In this document: positions 42,634 to 50,387 of the stretch, piece by piece
Layout: each line of letters starts with the position of its first letter
Position numbering within the stretch: position 1 is the first letter of the stretch
NCBI GenBank assembly: GCA_964486845.1
Contig: CAZAQY010000012.1
Location: 5,258-69,257 of the forward strand
DNA: 64,000 nucleotides
Source: Anammoximicrobium sp964486845
GTDB taxonomy: Bacteria > Planctomycetota > Planctomycetia > Pirellulales > Pirellulaceae
Reading direction: 5' to 3'
Translations under genes and position numbers: made by a program
The notes under the pieces: model-generated
Database searches by the model: none
Seen by the model: the letters and a program-made list of their open reading frames with translations, nothing else
What the model was told of the DNA's origin: nothing

Positions 42634-42794
42634 GGCACGGCTCACATCTTCGCCGTGCCGGAAGTGCGCACGAAGCCGGCCTTGGGGGGGATTCGCGATC
42701 CATTCCGTTGCCGGCCTGGCGTCGGACGGCCGGTGAGGCCTCTTGCCGTTGGGCGTCGTGCGCCGCTTCGCACGGCCAACAAGTAGGCCGTGCC
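42634..42794. repeat. Two GGCACGGC-type palindromes
   Basis: 42634-42659 has arms GGCACGGC and GCCGTGCC with a 10-base loop. 42770-42794 has arms GCACGGCC and GGCCGTGC around AACAAGTA and is identical over 25 bases to the palindrome at 1948-1972. They lie downstream of the amylase gene and inside the degraded 3' part of the minus-strand pseudogene. Confidence 0.7.
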
Positions 42795-43048
42795 GCCGCG
42801 CGAAACGTGGTGGATCGGTTTCGAGACCCACGCTTGACGGACGTTGTCGGGATCGATCTCGCGGAAATGTTCGATCGTCGTTTTCACCCGGATGACGCGC
42901 ACGAACTGCGTCATGGCGTCCGCGGCAGAAGGCGTCGCGACGCATCGGCGGCCGGCGCTGAACCGCCGATGAAAACGGACCCTACGGATGCGGCCAGCAC
43001 GACGATCAGGCTGGCACGGCGGTTCGTGATCGGCGCAAGCGGTTTCAC
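42642..43048 (-). pseudogene. Exported-protein pseudogene with frameshift, cut by a palindromic repeat
   Basis: A GTG at 43048 has AAGGAGTC eight bases upstream and begins a perfect signal peptide (KPLAPITNRRASLIVVLAAS continuing to SAPAADA). That frame stops at 42916. The next frame, from about 42930, reads protein-like MTQFVRVIRVKTTIEHFREI and DPDNVRQAWVSKPIHHVSRG. At 42794 it enters the palindrome GGCACGGCC..., after which it degenerates into Arg/Pro-rich sequence ending at 42642. The strong translation start argues that a real secreted gene once existed. I do not recognise the family. Confidence 0.5.
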
Positions 43049-43190
43049 GGCAAATGACTCCTTGAGTCCGGGGCTTGGAAAAGCACGTCCGGGTTATATA
43101 GGAAGGGTCACGTGCCGCAAACCATCTTCGAGGAGGGTCTTTTGAATTTCACCCGAAGTCGGCGAGGCGCGGATGATTTTGGGACAGGCG

Positions 43191-43364
43191 CTAATTTACC
43201 GCGCTGCTGATCTTTTCTACCGAACTCGCGAAGGTACCGTTCGTGCTGGAGCCGAAGATTTCGACGGTAATGATGATGACGCCCAGAATGGCGCCCAGCA
43301 TAAAGGCATACTCGACCACCGTCGCACCTTGGTCCCGGCGAAGAAATCGTAGAATCGTACGCAT
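43191..43364 (-). CDS. Flp/Fap-type pilin
   Basis: The 57-residue form starts at ATG 43364 behind GGTGGG. It has a basic leader (RTILRFLRRDQG) and the class IVb prepilin cleavage site G/ATVVEYAFML with Glu5 of the mature protein. A hydrophobic helix (GAILGVIIITVEIFG) and a short Ser/Asn tail follow. Flp pilins build tight-adherence pili exported by a Tad system, but no tad gene is in the window. A frame extending upstream to 43445 is less likely. Confidence 0.9.
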   Translation of the reverse strand: MRTILRFLRRDQGATVVEYAFMLGAILGVIIITVEIFGSSTNGTFASSVEKISSAVN

Positions 43365-43567
43365 GCGTCCCACCCACCAGCGAAAGGAAGTTCCGTAAGA
43401 TCGAGGCGAAGTTGCCGTGCGGATCCGGGCATGCGTGCCCGGCAAGCCGCAGTGTCGCAGTCACGTATCTGCGCCGGCGTTCAGCCCGCTTCGTGCTTCT
43501 TCCAAGAAGCTTAGCTCAGTTTCTTCCCAAAAGGCGACAAATTTTGGTCGTCACGATCAGCCGAACC

Positions 43568-43801
43568 TCAACCTCCTCCAATCGCGGAGAACAGGTCCAC
43601 GCGTTCGCCGCCTTTCAGCACGCGGTCCGGCTGCGCTGCGCGGTGGTTGACAAAGACGATTTTGGTCCGCTCGCGGGGGATTCCCAGCCGTTCGAGCAGC
43701 GCAGCCACGGTTTGTCCCGGTTCCGCGTCGACTTCCACGGCGGCGGCCCCGCCGGCAAATTGGCGCAGATCGGCATAAACGCACACCTGGACTTTGCTCA
43801 T
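43568..43801 (-). CDS. MoaD/ThiS-like sulfur carrier protein
   Basis: The 77-residue protein has a ubiquitin-like fold and ends in the activatable Gly-Gly (DLFSAIGGG). Strands VQVCVYADLRQF and VDLFSAI and the loop IVFVNHRAA fit the family. It begins nine bases after the stop of the aldehyde ferredoxin oxidoreductase gene and is surely cotranscribed. MoaD-like proteins donate sulfur for molybdopterin. A dedicated copy paired with a tungstopterin enzyme is a recurrent arrangement. A 7-base hairpin (43495-43510) lies downstream, without a T-run. Confidence 0.92.
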   Translation of the reverse strand: MSKVQVCVYADLRQFAGGAAAVEVDAEPGQTVAALLERLGIPRERTKIVFVNHRAAQPDRVLKGGERVDLFSAIGGG

Positions 43802-43810
43802 CGTACGCCT

Positions 43811-45547
43811 TTATCCAATCCCCGCGAAAACCTGGTCCAGTTCCTCGTCCGAGACCACAAAAGTCATGTTGTGCGGCGGGAGTTTCTCGGTGCGGAAGAA
43901 GTCCGGCAGGCGGTCGTGGGCGGCGGTGTAGCCCACGGCTTTGTTGAAACCTCGTTCTACGGCCAACGTCTGCCTGCCGAGCGCCAAGAAGTCATCGGCG
44001 CTGATGAGGCGTCCGAAGTGGCCGCTGAGCATCTCGCAAATGCCCTCCAACGCGGCCGGGTTGTCCAGCACGGCGAAGGCCACGAACAAGCACAATCCGG
44101 TGGTATCGATGGCGGTGGTCGCAATCTGCAGGTTGCGGCTCAGTTCCACTTGCCCTTCCGTCCGCAACGGATCGACCTGGCCGCCCACGCTCAACACGTT
44201 TGCCGTCACCGCATAGCCGGCCGTGTGATCGGCGCCCATCGTCGAGGTGGCATACGTGACGCCGATGCCTTGGATGGCTCGCGGATCGTAGGCCGGCATG
44301 GCCTGACCCTTGACCGTGGGGATGCGTTCGATGCCGTATGCCCTGCCGAACACTTCTGCGCCGGAGGCGATCAGCCGCCCCAGCGGCGTGCCGCGGCGGA
44401 CTTCGTCCAGCAATCGCAGCGCACCGGCGGCGTCGCCGAAGGGAATAACCCCCGCTTCCATCGCCACGGCAATCGTGGCTCCGGTCTCGATCGTGTCCAG
44501 CCCCAGATCGTCGTCCATGCGGTCCATGCGGGCGATGGCGTCCAAGTCGTCGATCCCGCAGTTGGCCCCGTGCGCCCAGACGGTTTCGTACTCGGGGCCC
44601 TTGGTGACGAACTCGCCGTGCTCGTCCACGTAGGTCCGGGAGCAACGGATGGTGCAGCCGCGGTGGCAGGCGTGCGCGATTTCGCCGCCCCGTTCCAGGA
44701 TCACGTCGTGCTGCCGCTCGCCGCTGATCGGCTCCACGCCCTCGAACTGCCCGTCGCTGAAATTCCGCGTCGGGTACCCGCCGGCGGCGTTGAGCACGTT
44801 GGCCAGCGAATTCGTGCCGTACTTGGGCAAGCCTTCCCCGGTCAGCGGATGGCCCAGCAGGGCCTCGTTGAATTTCTGCACGCCTTGGCGAAAGGCCGCC
44901 ATGTCCGCCGGCCGCGGCCGTTGACCGCCGGTGGGATCGACGACGATCACCTTCAGTCCCTTCGATCCCATCACGGCCCCCAGGCCGCCGCGGCCGCAGT
45001 GCCGCGTCGGCCGCCGTTCGACGTCGGTGACCGCAATGCTGGCCGCCCCGGAGCGCATCTCGCCCGCTTGGCCGATGCTGATGCACGAAACCTTGTCGCC
45101 GAACCGCTCGCCTTGCCGAGCCACCGTGTCATAGTTTCCCAATCCGGCCAGATCGTCGGCCGGCTCGAGCACGGCGTCGCCGGGCGTGACCCGCAAGCGG
45201 TACCACTTGCCGGCTGCCGGCCGGCCTTCCACAACGACCGCTTGAATGCCGCAGATCGCCAGGTCGATGGCGGCCATGCCGCCGGAGTTGGCTTCTTTGA
45301 TCGTCCCTGTGAGCGGACTCTTCGCTCCCGCCGACAATCGTCCGGAACATGGCGCGCCGGTTCCGGTCAGGATGCCGGGGGCCAGCACCAATCTGTTGGC
45401 CGCCGACAGCGGATGGCAGTGGGGCGGCACCTCGTCCGCGACCAGCGCCGAGGTCAAACCGCGTCCACCCAGTTTCCGGTAACGCGCGTCGATCTCTTCC
45501 CGGCAGGCCGAAAGATCGCTCATATTCACTCGCAAGATCGTGGCCAT
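43811..45547 (-). CDS. Aldehyde ferredoxin oxidoreductase (tungstopterin enzyme)
   Basis: The start at ATG 45547 has GAGGAGC upstream; frame sequence up to 45634 is not protein-like. The 578 residues match AOR throughout: LVLAPGILTGTGAPCSGRLS and AKSPLTGTIKEANSGG for the N-terminal pterin domain, and GRGGLGAVMGSKGLK. HACHRGCTIRC supplies three iron-sulfur Cys and GLCLFVAF the fourth. The first binding loop has CxxxCxxxC spacing. AOR-type enzymes oxidise aldehydes to acids with ferredoxin and carry tungsten, generally in anaerobes or facultative anaerobes, so the host may ferment or live at low oxygen. Confidence 0.94.
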   Translation of the reverse strand: MATILRVNMSDLSACREEIDARYRKLGGRGLTSALVADEVPPHCHPLSAANRLVLAPGILTGTGAPCSGRLSAGAKSPLTGTIKEANSGGMAAIDLAICGIQAVVVEGRPAAGKWYRLRVTPGDAVLEPADDLAGLGNYDTVARQGERFGDKVSCISIGQAGEMRSGAASIAVTDVERRPTRHCGRGGLGAVMGSKGLKVIVVDPTGGQRPRPADMAAFRQGVQKFNEALLGHPLTGEGLPKYGTNSLANVLNAAGGYPTRNFSDGQFEGVEPISGERQHDVILERGGEIAHACHRGCTIRCSRTYVDEHGEFVTKGPEYETVWAHGANCGIDDLDAIARMDRMDDDLGLDTIETGATIAVAMEAGVIPFGDAAGALRLLDEVRRGTPLGRLIASGAEVFGRAYGIERIPTVKGQAMPAYDPRAIQGIGVTYATSTMGADHTAGYAVTANVLSVGGQVDPLRTEGQVELSRNLQIATTAIDTTGLCLFVAFAVLDNPAALEGICEMLSGHFGRLISADDFLALGRQTLAVERGFNKAVGYTAAHDRLPDFFRTEKLPPHNMTFVVSDEELDQVFAGIG

Positions 45548-45674
45548 ACTCGGTTGCTCCTCATAGGGCTTGGCAAACGTCGGCGTCCGGCGGACATGAC
45601 ACCGCGCGGTGGCGGCGTGCTTGGATTCTAACACACAACGTTGGAAACAGCACCACTACTTTCCCTGGACGCAT

Positions 45675-45703
45675 TGCCAAGCCGCGGCCACGGCGTTATA
45701 ACG
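45675..45703 (+). promoter_or_regulatory. Promoter positioned for a leaderless transcript
   Basis: TTGCCA at 45675-45680 and TATAAC at 45698-45703 are separated by 17 bases. The -10 box ends seven bases before the aldolase ATG at 45711, so transcription should begin at or next to the start codon. No Shine-Dalgarno sequence is present upstream of that ATG. Confidence 0.55.
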
Positions 45704-45710
45704 GTCCGTC

Positions 45711-46487
45711 ATGATCAGACGCTCCAAAATCCTCGCCAAAATCCGTGCCGGCCAAGTCGCTCGTGTGTGTTCGCTGGGCGGCTTCCTGCGTTACTTTCCG
45801 CGCATGGCCGCCGAATTCCGCTACGACGGCATCTGGGTCGACGCGGAACACCGCGTGTGGGACTCGCCGGACATTTCCGCCATGTTGGCACTGCACCACT
45901 TGGCCGATATCGACTGCCTGTGGCGGCCGGCGACGATCGAGAAGACGGGCCTGTACCGCGTGCTGGAGGACGGGGCTGCGGGCCTGATGATCCCGCACGT
46001 CTCGACGCCGCAGCGTGCCCAGGAGTTGGTGCAGGCCGTGAAGTTTCCGCCGCTGGGCGATCGGGGACTGGATGGAGCGGGCTTGGACGCAGACTTCCTG
46101 GTCGGCAAGCCGGCGGACTACACGGACCAGGTCAACCGCGAGACGTTCCTGACGGTCCAGATCGAAACGCCGCTGGCCCTGCAGAACGTGGAAGCCATCG
46201 CGGCGGTCCCCGGCGTGGATGTCCTGTTCCTGGGCCCCGGCGATCTGTCGTTGCGGTTGGGTTGCACGCCCGCCGTCGCCGACCCCGTGATCATGCAGGC
46301 CCAGCAGCGATTGGCCGCCGCCGCTCGCCAGCACGGTAAGGCCTGGGGCCGTCCCGTCGGCAGCGCCGACGAAGCCCGCGCGGTGGTTCAACTCGGCGCA
46401 CAACTGGTCGCCTTCGGCAATGACTTCTGGGCCATCCACCAACACTTGGCGGATTGTGCGGCGAAATTCGACGCCGTCCTCTCATGA
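45711..46487 (+). CDS. HpcH/HpaI family aldolase
   Basis: The 258-residue protein has the HpaI barrel features: LGGFLRYFPRMAAEFRYDGI, WVDAEHRVWD (metal ligand and catalytic pair region), GAAGLMIPHVSTPQRAQEL and VQIETPLALQNVEAIAAVPG with the metal Glu. VLFLGPGDLSLRLG follows with the metal Asp. These class II pyruvate aldolases cleave keto-deoxy acids to pyruvate and an aldehyde. It heads a three-gene coupled operon and probably uses a leaderless start. Confidence 0.92.
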   Translation: MIRRSKILAKIRAGQVARVCSLGGFLRYFPRMAAEFRYDGIWVDAEHRVWDSPDISAMLALHHLADIDCLWRPATIEKTGLYRVLEDGAAGLMIPHVSTPQRAQELVQAVKFPPLGDRGLDGAGLDADFLVGKPADYTDQVNRETFLTVQIETPLALQNVEAIAAVPGVDVLFLGPGDLSLRLGCTPAVADPVIMQAQQRLAAAARQHGKAWGRPVGSADEARAVVQLGAQLVAFGNDFWAIHQHLADCAAKFDAVLS

Positions 46488-47062
46488 GCACGAAACCATT
46501 CCCCAACCTCGATCGCGACGAAAAAGAGACCGGCTCCGATCAGGACGGTCGTGGCCTGTCCCATCTTGGTGCCTTGCCCTATCGCGACACCAAACCGGTC
46601 GGAGCGGCGGACTTCTATTTCGCCATCAACGCCACCTTCCGCTTCGTCCTGCGGCAGTTCGGCTGGGAAGGCCTGCGCCGCTACTGGACCGATCTCGGCA
46701 CGCAGTACCACGCTCCGGTCTCCGCTGCTTGGAAACAGCGCGGTCTGCCCGGCATCGCCGCGTACTGGCGAGCGTTCTTTGCAGCCGAACCGGGCGCGGA
46801 GGTCCAGGTGCAGGAAAGCGAAGAGGCGGTCGTCGTCACCGTCAGCGTCTGCCCTGCTTTCAAGCAGTTGCGCGCTCACCACCGGGAGATCGTCCCGTGT
46901 TTCTGCCAGCAGTGTTATTTTCTGAACGAGTCGATCGCCGCACCGGCGGGCTTCACCGTCCGCGTCGCGGGCGGCAATGGCTCCTGCCGGCAGACGTTCC
47001 TGCCCCGCGACGCGGGGACGCCGCCCCAAGACTTGAGCGAGATTCGAGAAGCCACATGCTAG
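46484..47062 (+). CDS. Uncharacterised protein in the aldolase operon (Cys-rich, soluble)
   Basis: The ATG at 46484 overlaps the aldolase stop (ATGA). The 192-residue product lacks a signal. After a polar start it has a helical region (FYFAINATFRFVLRQFGWEG) and then a domain with Cys/His spacing VCPAFKQLRAHHREIVPCFC and QQCYFLNES. This hints at a metal site or at the fold of the L-2-amino-thiazoline-4-carboxylate hydrolase-like group, though I am not sure. It overlaps the next gene by seven bases, implying tight stoichiometry. Confidence 0.8.
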   Translation: MSTKPFPNLDRDEKETGSDQDGRGLSHLGALPYRDTKPVGAADFYFAINATFRFVLRQFGWEGLRRYWTDLGTQYHAPVSAAWKQRGLPGIAAYWRAFFAAEPGAEVQVQESEEAVVVTVSVCPAFKQLRAHHREIVPCFCQQCYFLNESIAAPAGFTVRVAGGNGSCRQTFLPRDAGTPPQDLSEIREATC

Positions 47063-47625
47063 GCGTCTACGACTTCTGCGGACATTACGAATGGACCTTC
47101 GAATGGCTGCGCCGGACCGGCGGCGAGCGCCTGGTCCGCCAGTACTGGGACGAGGCGATCTCGCAGGACTCCCAGCGTCACGCCGCCGAGTTGATCATTC
47201 CCCAGGGCATTCCCGGCATGATCGAGTACTGGGGCCACACGCTGGAGCATGAAGCCGCCGGCTATTACTGCACGACCACCGATGCCGTCTACCGCATCGA
47301 CATGCACCAGTGCCCCTCGAAGGGGTTCCTGATCCGCAACGGTTTGCAGCAGTACCACGACTATTGCGACCACTGCATGGGCTGGATCGGCCCGTTGCTG
47401 CGCCGCGCCGGCTTTGCCGTCGACCACCAGCACAATCACGCCGGCCGCTGCTGGTGGGAGATCCGCCGGGCCGACGATCCGACAGAGCCCAGCGAACCCG
47501 GCAGCCTGGCCGGAGAGCACGACGTGCGGTTGCTGCCCGATTGGATTCAGCCGGCCCCGCTGGACACGTACCGCCGAGCCAACGATCCGGACGACAAAGC
47601 GACAATTCTCCCCGAAAGCAGGTGA
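47056..47625 (+). CDS. Uncharacterised protein in the aldolase operon (second Cys/His-rich partner)
   Basis: The ATG at 47056 lies inside the end of the previous gene. The 189 residues begin LGVYDFCGHYEWTFEWLRRT. A dense Cys/His centre follows (RIDMHQCPSKGFLIRNG, YHDYCDHCMGWIGP, DHQHNHAGRCWWEIRR) that looks like a metal-binding or redox site. It shares with its partner the pattern of a helical start followed by C-P-x-K, so the two may be distant paralogues forming a heteromer. No characterised homologue comes to mind. Confidence 0.8.
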   Translation: MLGVYDFCGHYEWTFEWLRRTGGERLVRQYWDEAISQDSQRHAAELIIPQGIPGMIEYWGHTLEHEAAGYYCTTTDAVYRIDMHQCPSKGFLIRNGLQQYHDYCDHCMGWIGPLLRRAGFAVDHQHNHAGRCWWEIRRADDPTEPSEPGSLAGEHDVRLLPDWIQPAPLDTYRRANDPDDKATILPESR

Positions 47626-47709
47626 CCGTTGGTTTGCTCCGGCGGTCGTTCCCTGTAGAATGCGTCCTTTCCGCACCCTCTCCAACACTCCCACCAGGAG
47701 AACCGATCC

Positions 47710-48873
47710 ATGTCCATTTCGCTTCATCGCCGCCAGTGGCTGACGAGTACCGGCGCGGCGGCTGCCGGGATCCTGTTTCACGTCCGGCGTTCGGAGGCCA
47801 CGGCCGCGCCGCCGGTGCAGATTCTGGAAACGAAGGTCATCAGCCATCTGCCCGATCTGTATCACGGCTGGCCCACGGTGGCTCGCTGCCGCGACGGGCG
47901 GTTGCTGTTGGTCTGTTCGGGCGGCCGCGAGGCGCACGTCTGTCCGTTTGGACGGGTCGACTTGATGCGCTCGCACGACCAGGGCCAAACGTGGACTTGG
48001 CCGGAAGTCGTGATGGACGGCCCGATCGACGACCGGGATGCGGGCGTGTTGGAGACGGCGAAAGGTTCCATCCTGATCACGACGTTCACGTCGCTGGCCT
48101 ACGAGTCGAGCCTGACCAAGGCAGAGAAGGACGGCAACTGGCCGGCGGATCGCTTGGCTCGCTGGCAGGCCGCCCATACGCGCGTCAATGCGGAGCAGCG
48201 CAAGGCCGCACTGGGCGTCTGGATGATCCGCTCGACCGATGGCGGGGCCACGTTCAGCGGCCGGTATGACAGCCTGGTCAACAGCCCGCACGGCCCAATT
48301 CAGCTCGCCGACGGACGCCTGCTGTACGCCGGCAAGGAGTTGTGGCGCGGCGAAAACCGCGTCGGCGTGTGCCAGTCGACGGACGACGGTCAAACCTGGC
48401 AGTGGCTGGCCGCCATCCCCACCCGCGCGGGCGACGACCATCGCAGCTACCACGAACTGCACGCGGTCGAGACGGCGGACCAGCGGATCCTCGTTCAGAT
48501 CCGGAACCACAACAAGGCGAATTCGGGCGAGACGCTGCAATGCGAATCGTCCGACGGCGGCAAGACGTGGACGGAGCCGCAGTCGATCGGCGTATGGGGC
48601 TTGCCCTCGCACCTGCTGCGGTTGAAAGACGACCGGCTGCTGATGACCTACGGGCATCGCCGGCCGCCGTTCGGCAATCAAGCGCGCGTGAGCGGCGACC
48701 ACGGCCGCACGTGGTCCGAACCGATCGTCGTCTCCGGCGACGGGGCGGGAGGCGACTTGGGGTATCCCAGCACGGTACAACTGGACGACGGCACCTTGGT
48801 CAGCGTCTGGTACGAGGCGATGGCGGGCTCCAGCCGGGCGGTGCTGCGGCAGGCCAAATGGCGGTTGGAATAG
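47710..48873 (+). CDS. Tat-exported sialidase/BNR-propeller protein
   Basis: AGGAG precedes the ATG at 47710. The 387 residues begin with a Tat-like signal (LHRRQWLTSTGAAAAGI). The propeller has Asp-boxes SHDQGQTW, STDGGATF, STDDGQTW, SSDGGKTW and SGDHGRTW and ends GYPSTVQLDDGTLVSVWYEA. It lacks the N-terminal accessory domain of the sialidase at 24662. The Arg residues expected of GH33 are less clear, so it could be a non-catalytic or differently specific BNR protein. A strong terminator follows at once. Confidence 0.87.
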   Translation: MSISLHRRQWLTSTGAAAAGILFHVRRSEATAAPPVQILETKVISHLPDLYHGWPTVARCRDGRLLLVCSGGREAHVCPFGRVDLMRSHDQGQTWTWPEVVMDGPIDDRDAGVLETAKGSILITTFTSLAYESSLTKAEKDGNWPADRLARWQAAHTRVNAEQRKAALGVWMIRSTDGGATFSGRYDSLVNSPHGPIQLADGRLLYAGKELWRGENRVGVCQSTDDGQTWQWLAAIPTRAGDDHRSYHELHAVETADQRILVQIRNHNKANSGETLQCESSDGGKTWTEPQSIGVWGLPSHLLRLKDDRLLMTYGHRRPPFGNQARVSGDHGRTWSEPIVVSGDGAGGDLGYPSTVQLDDGTLVSVWYEAMAGSSRAVLRQAKWRLE

Positions 48874-48886
48874 AAATCATACCAGG

Positions 48887-48920
48887 AGCCCGGCTTTTCT
48901 GAAAAAGGCCGGGCTTTTTC
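48887..48920 (+). terminator. Rho-independent terminator of the BNR-propeller gene
   Basis: Arms AGCCCGGC and GCCGGGCT flank a 13-base loop and are followed by TTTTTC. It sits 14 bases after the stop codon. Confidence 0.88.
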
Positions 48921-49277
48921 GTTGGCGGCCGCAACCCGCGAAGCACGGCACCGCATTTCCCATTCAACTGATAACACCCGAATTGCCGATAGAACCGGTA
49001 GTTACATTCCAACCGTATCCTACCACAACCGTCGCTGGCGGCAAGGACTTGGCGGCCGGCCGTGGGGCGGAGCCGCTGGCGGCCCGTGGCTGAGCATCCG
49101 GGCGCGCCGCTGGCAGCAAGCCACAAGTACCTGAGCAACCTAACCTTAGGCGCATCGTCAATTCGTCTGTTGCGAGATGGACTGTCGCGTTAGACTACCG
49201 CTCGGCCGTCGTCTCGCCGGGCTCGTCCGCCGAGCCAGTGTCCGTCGCGATGACGGTGGTCGCCCGCTGGATGAAGC
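48921..49277. other. Gene-free stretch upstream of DUF1207
   Basis: No convincing gene on either strand. The part at 49030-49130 is very GC-rich. The bases just before 49278 contain GGATGAAGC as a plausible ribosome binding site. No clear promoter boxes could be fixed. Confidence 0.4.
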
Positions 49278-50309
49278 ATGAGACTAGGGAATCCAAACAT
49301 TGGCACGGCCCTCGCGCTGTTGCTGGCACTGATAGCAGGTTTGCCTGGGCGAGTTGCGGCGGCGGGCATGGCGCAGCCGTCTGAGGGTCCGCTCGCGTCG
49401 GCCGTCGAGCCGTTCGGTTCACCCGGCGAAGGCGGGTCCTTGGCTGGGCCGGCCACCGCTTCGCGCTCGTCCTTGCCGCTGGTGGATCTGCAGAGCGCCC
49501 CAGAGTCGGAAATCGGCCAACCGCTGTACGAGCAAGATCTGCGGCAGAGCGATTACGGCTTTCTGTTGCTGCCCGAAGGGCTGATTTATCGTTCGTACCT
49601 GGCTGGGCCCAAAGAGCCTCGCATGGCGACCGGCATCGTCAGCATCTCGGACGACAGCACCCTGTGGGACGCGACGATTGGCGGCCGCTTGGGGCTCTTC
49701 CGCATTGGCAATGGCGACGTGATCCGTCCCCGAGGGTTTCAGATGGACATCGAGGCGGCCGCGATGGTGCGTCTGGACATCCCGGAAGATGTCGACGTCC
49801 GCGGGACCGACTATCGCGTCGGCCTGCCGTTGACGTGGGGCGATGAGTTCAGTCAGTGGAAGTTCTCCTACTACCACATGAGTTCCCATCTGGGCGACGA
49901 GTACTGGGAGAAGAATCCGGAGTTTCCGTTGTTTCGACAGGCGCGCGACGCCCTGGTGCTGGGGCACTCGTTGTACCTGACGGATTCCCTGCGGATTTAC
50001 GCCGAAGTGGGCTGGGCCTTCTACTGCGTCGCCAGCGAACCGTGGGAGGTGCAGTTCGGCTTGGACTATGTCCCTCGCGTGGCCACCGGATTGCGCGGAG
50101 CGCCTTTCTTTGCCGTCAACGGTTATCTGCGCGAGGAATTGGACTTCGGGGGCGGGTTGACCGCCCAAGTCGGTTGGGCTTGGCGAGCGGACATGACGGC
50201 CCGGCTGATGCGGTTGGGGTTCCAGTACTACAACGGGGCCAGCACCCAGTACGCGTTTTTGCCCTACTACGAGACGCAGTATGGCCTAGTTTTGTGGTAC
50301 GATTTTTAG
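49278..50309 (+). CDS. DUF1207 outer-membrane-type beta-barrel protein
   Basis: The 343-residue protein has a signal peptide (GTALALLLALIAGLPGRVAA) and a low-complexity Gly/Ser/Pro linker to about residue 80. A barrel-like region of alternating strands follows: GFLLLPEGLIYRSYLAGPKE, FKFSYYHMSSHLGDEY-like segments, and GLDYVPRVATGLRG. It ends in aromatic residue Phe (LVLWYDF), the usual C-terminal signal for outer-membrane insertion. DUF1207 is common in planctomycetes and uncharacterised. The YHMSSHLGDEY motif is the family's best-conserved stretch as I recall. Confidence 0.9.
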   Translation: MRLGNPNIGTALALLLALIAGLPGRVAAAGMAQPSEGPLASAVEPFGSPGEGGSLAGPATASRSSLPLVDLQSAPESEIGQPLYEQDLRQSDYGFLLLPEGLIYRSYLAGPKEPRMATGIVSISDDSTLWDATIGGRLGLFRIGNGDVIRPRGFQMDIEAAAMVRLDIPEDVDVRGTDYRVGLPLTWGDEFSQWKFSYYHMSSHLGDEYWEKNPEFPLFRQARDALVLGHSLYLTDSLRIYAEVGWAFYCVASEPWEVQFGLDYVPRVATGLRGAPFFAVNGYLREELDFGGGLTAQVGWAWRADMTARLMRLGFQYYNGASTQYAFLPYYETQYGLVLWYDF

Positions 50310-50387
50310 TTCGGCTGTCGAGCCTCGACGCCCCGTCCGGCAAGCCCTTCCTTTCCGCGCACGGAACCCATTCCCGGAGCCGCACGC

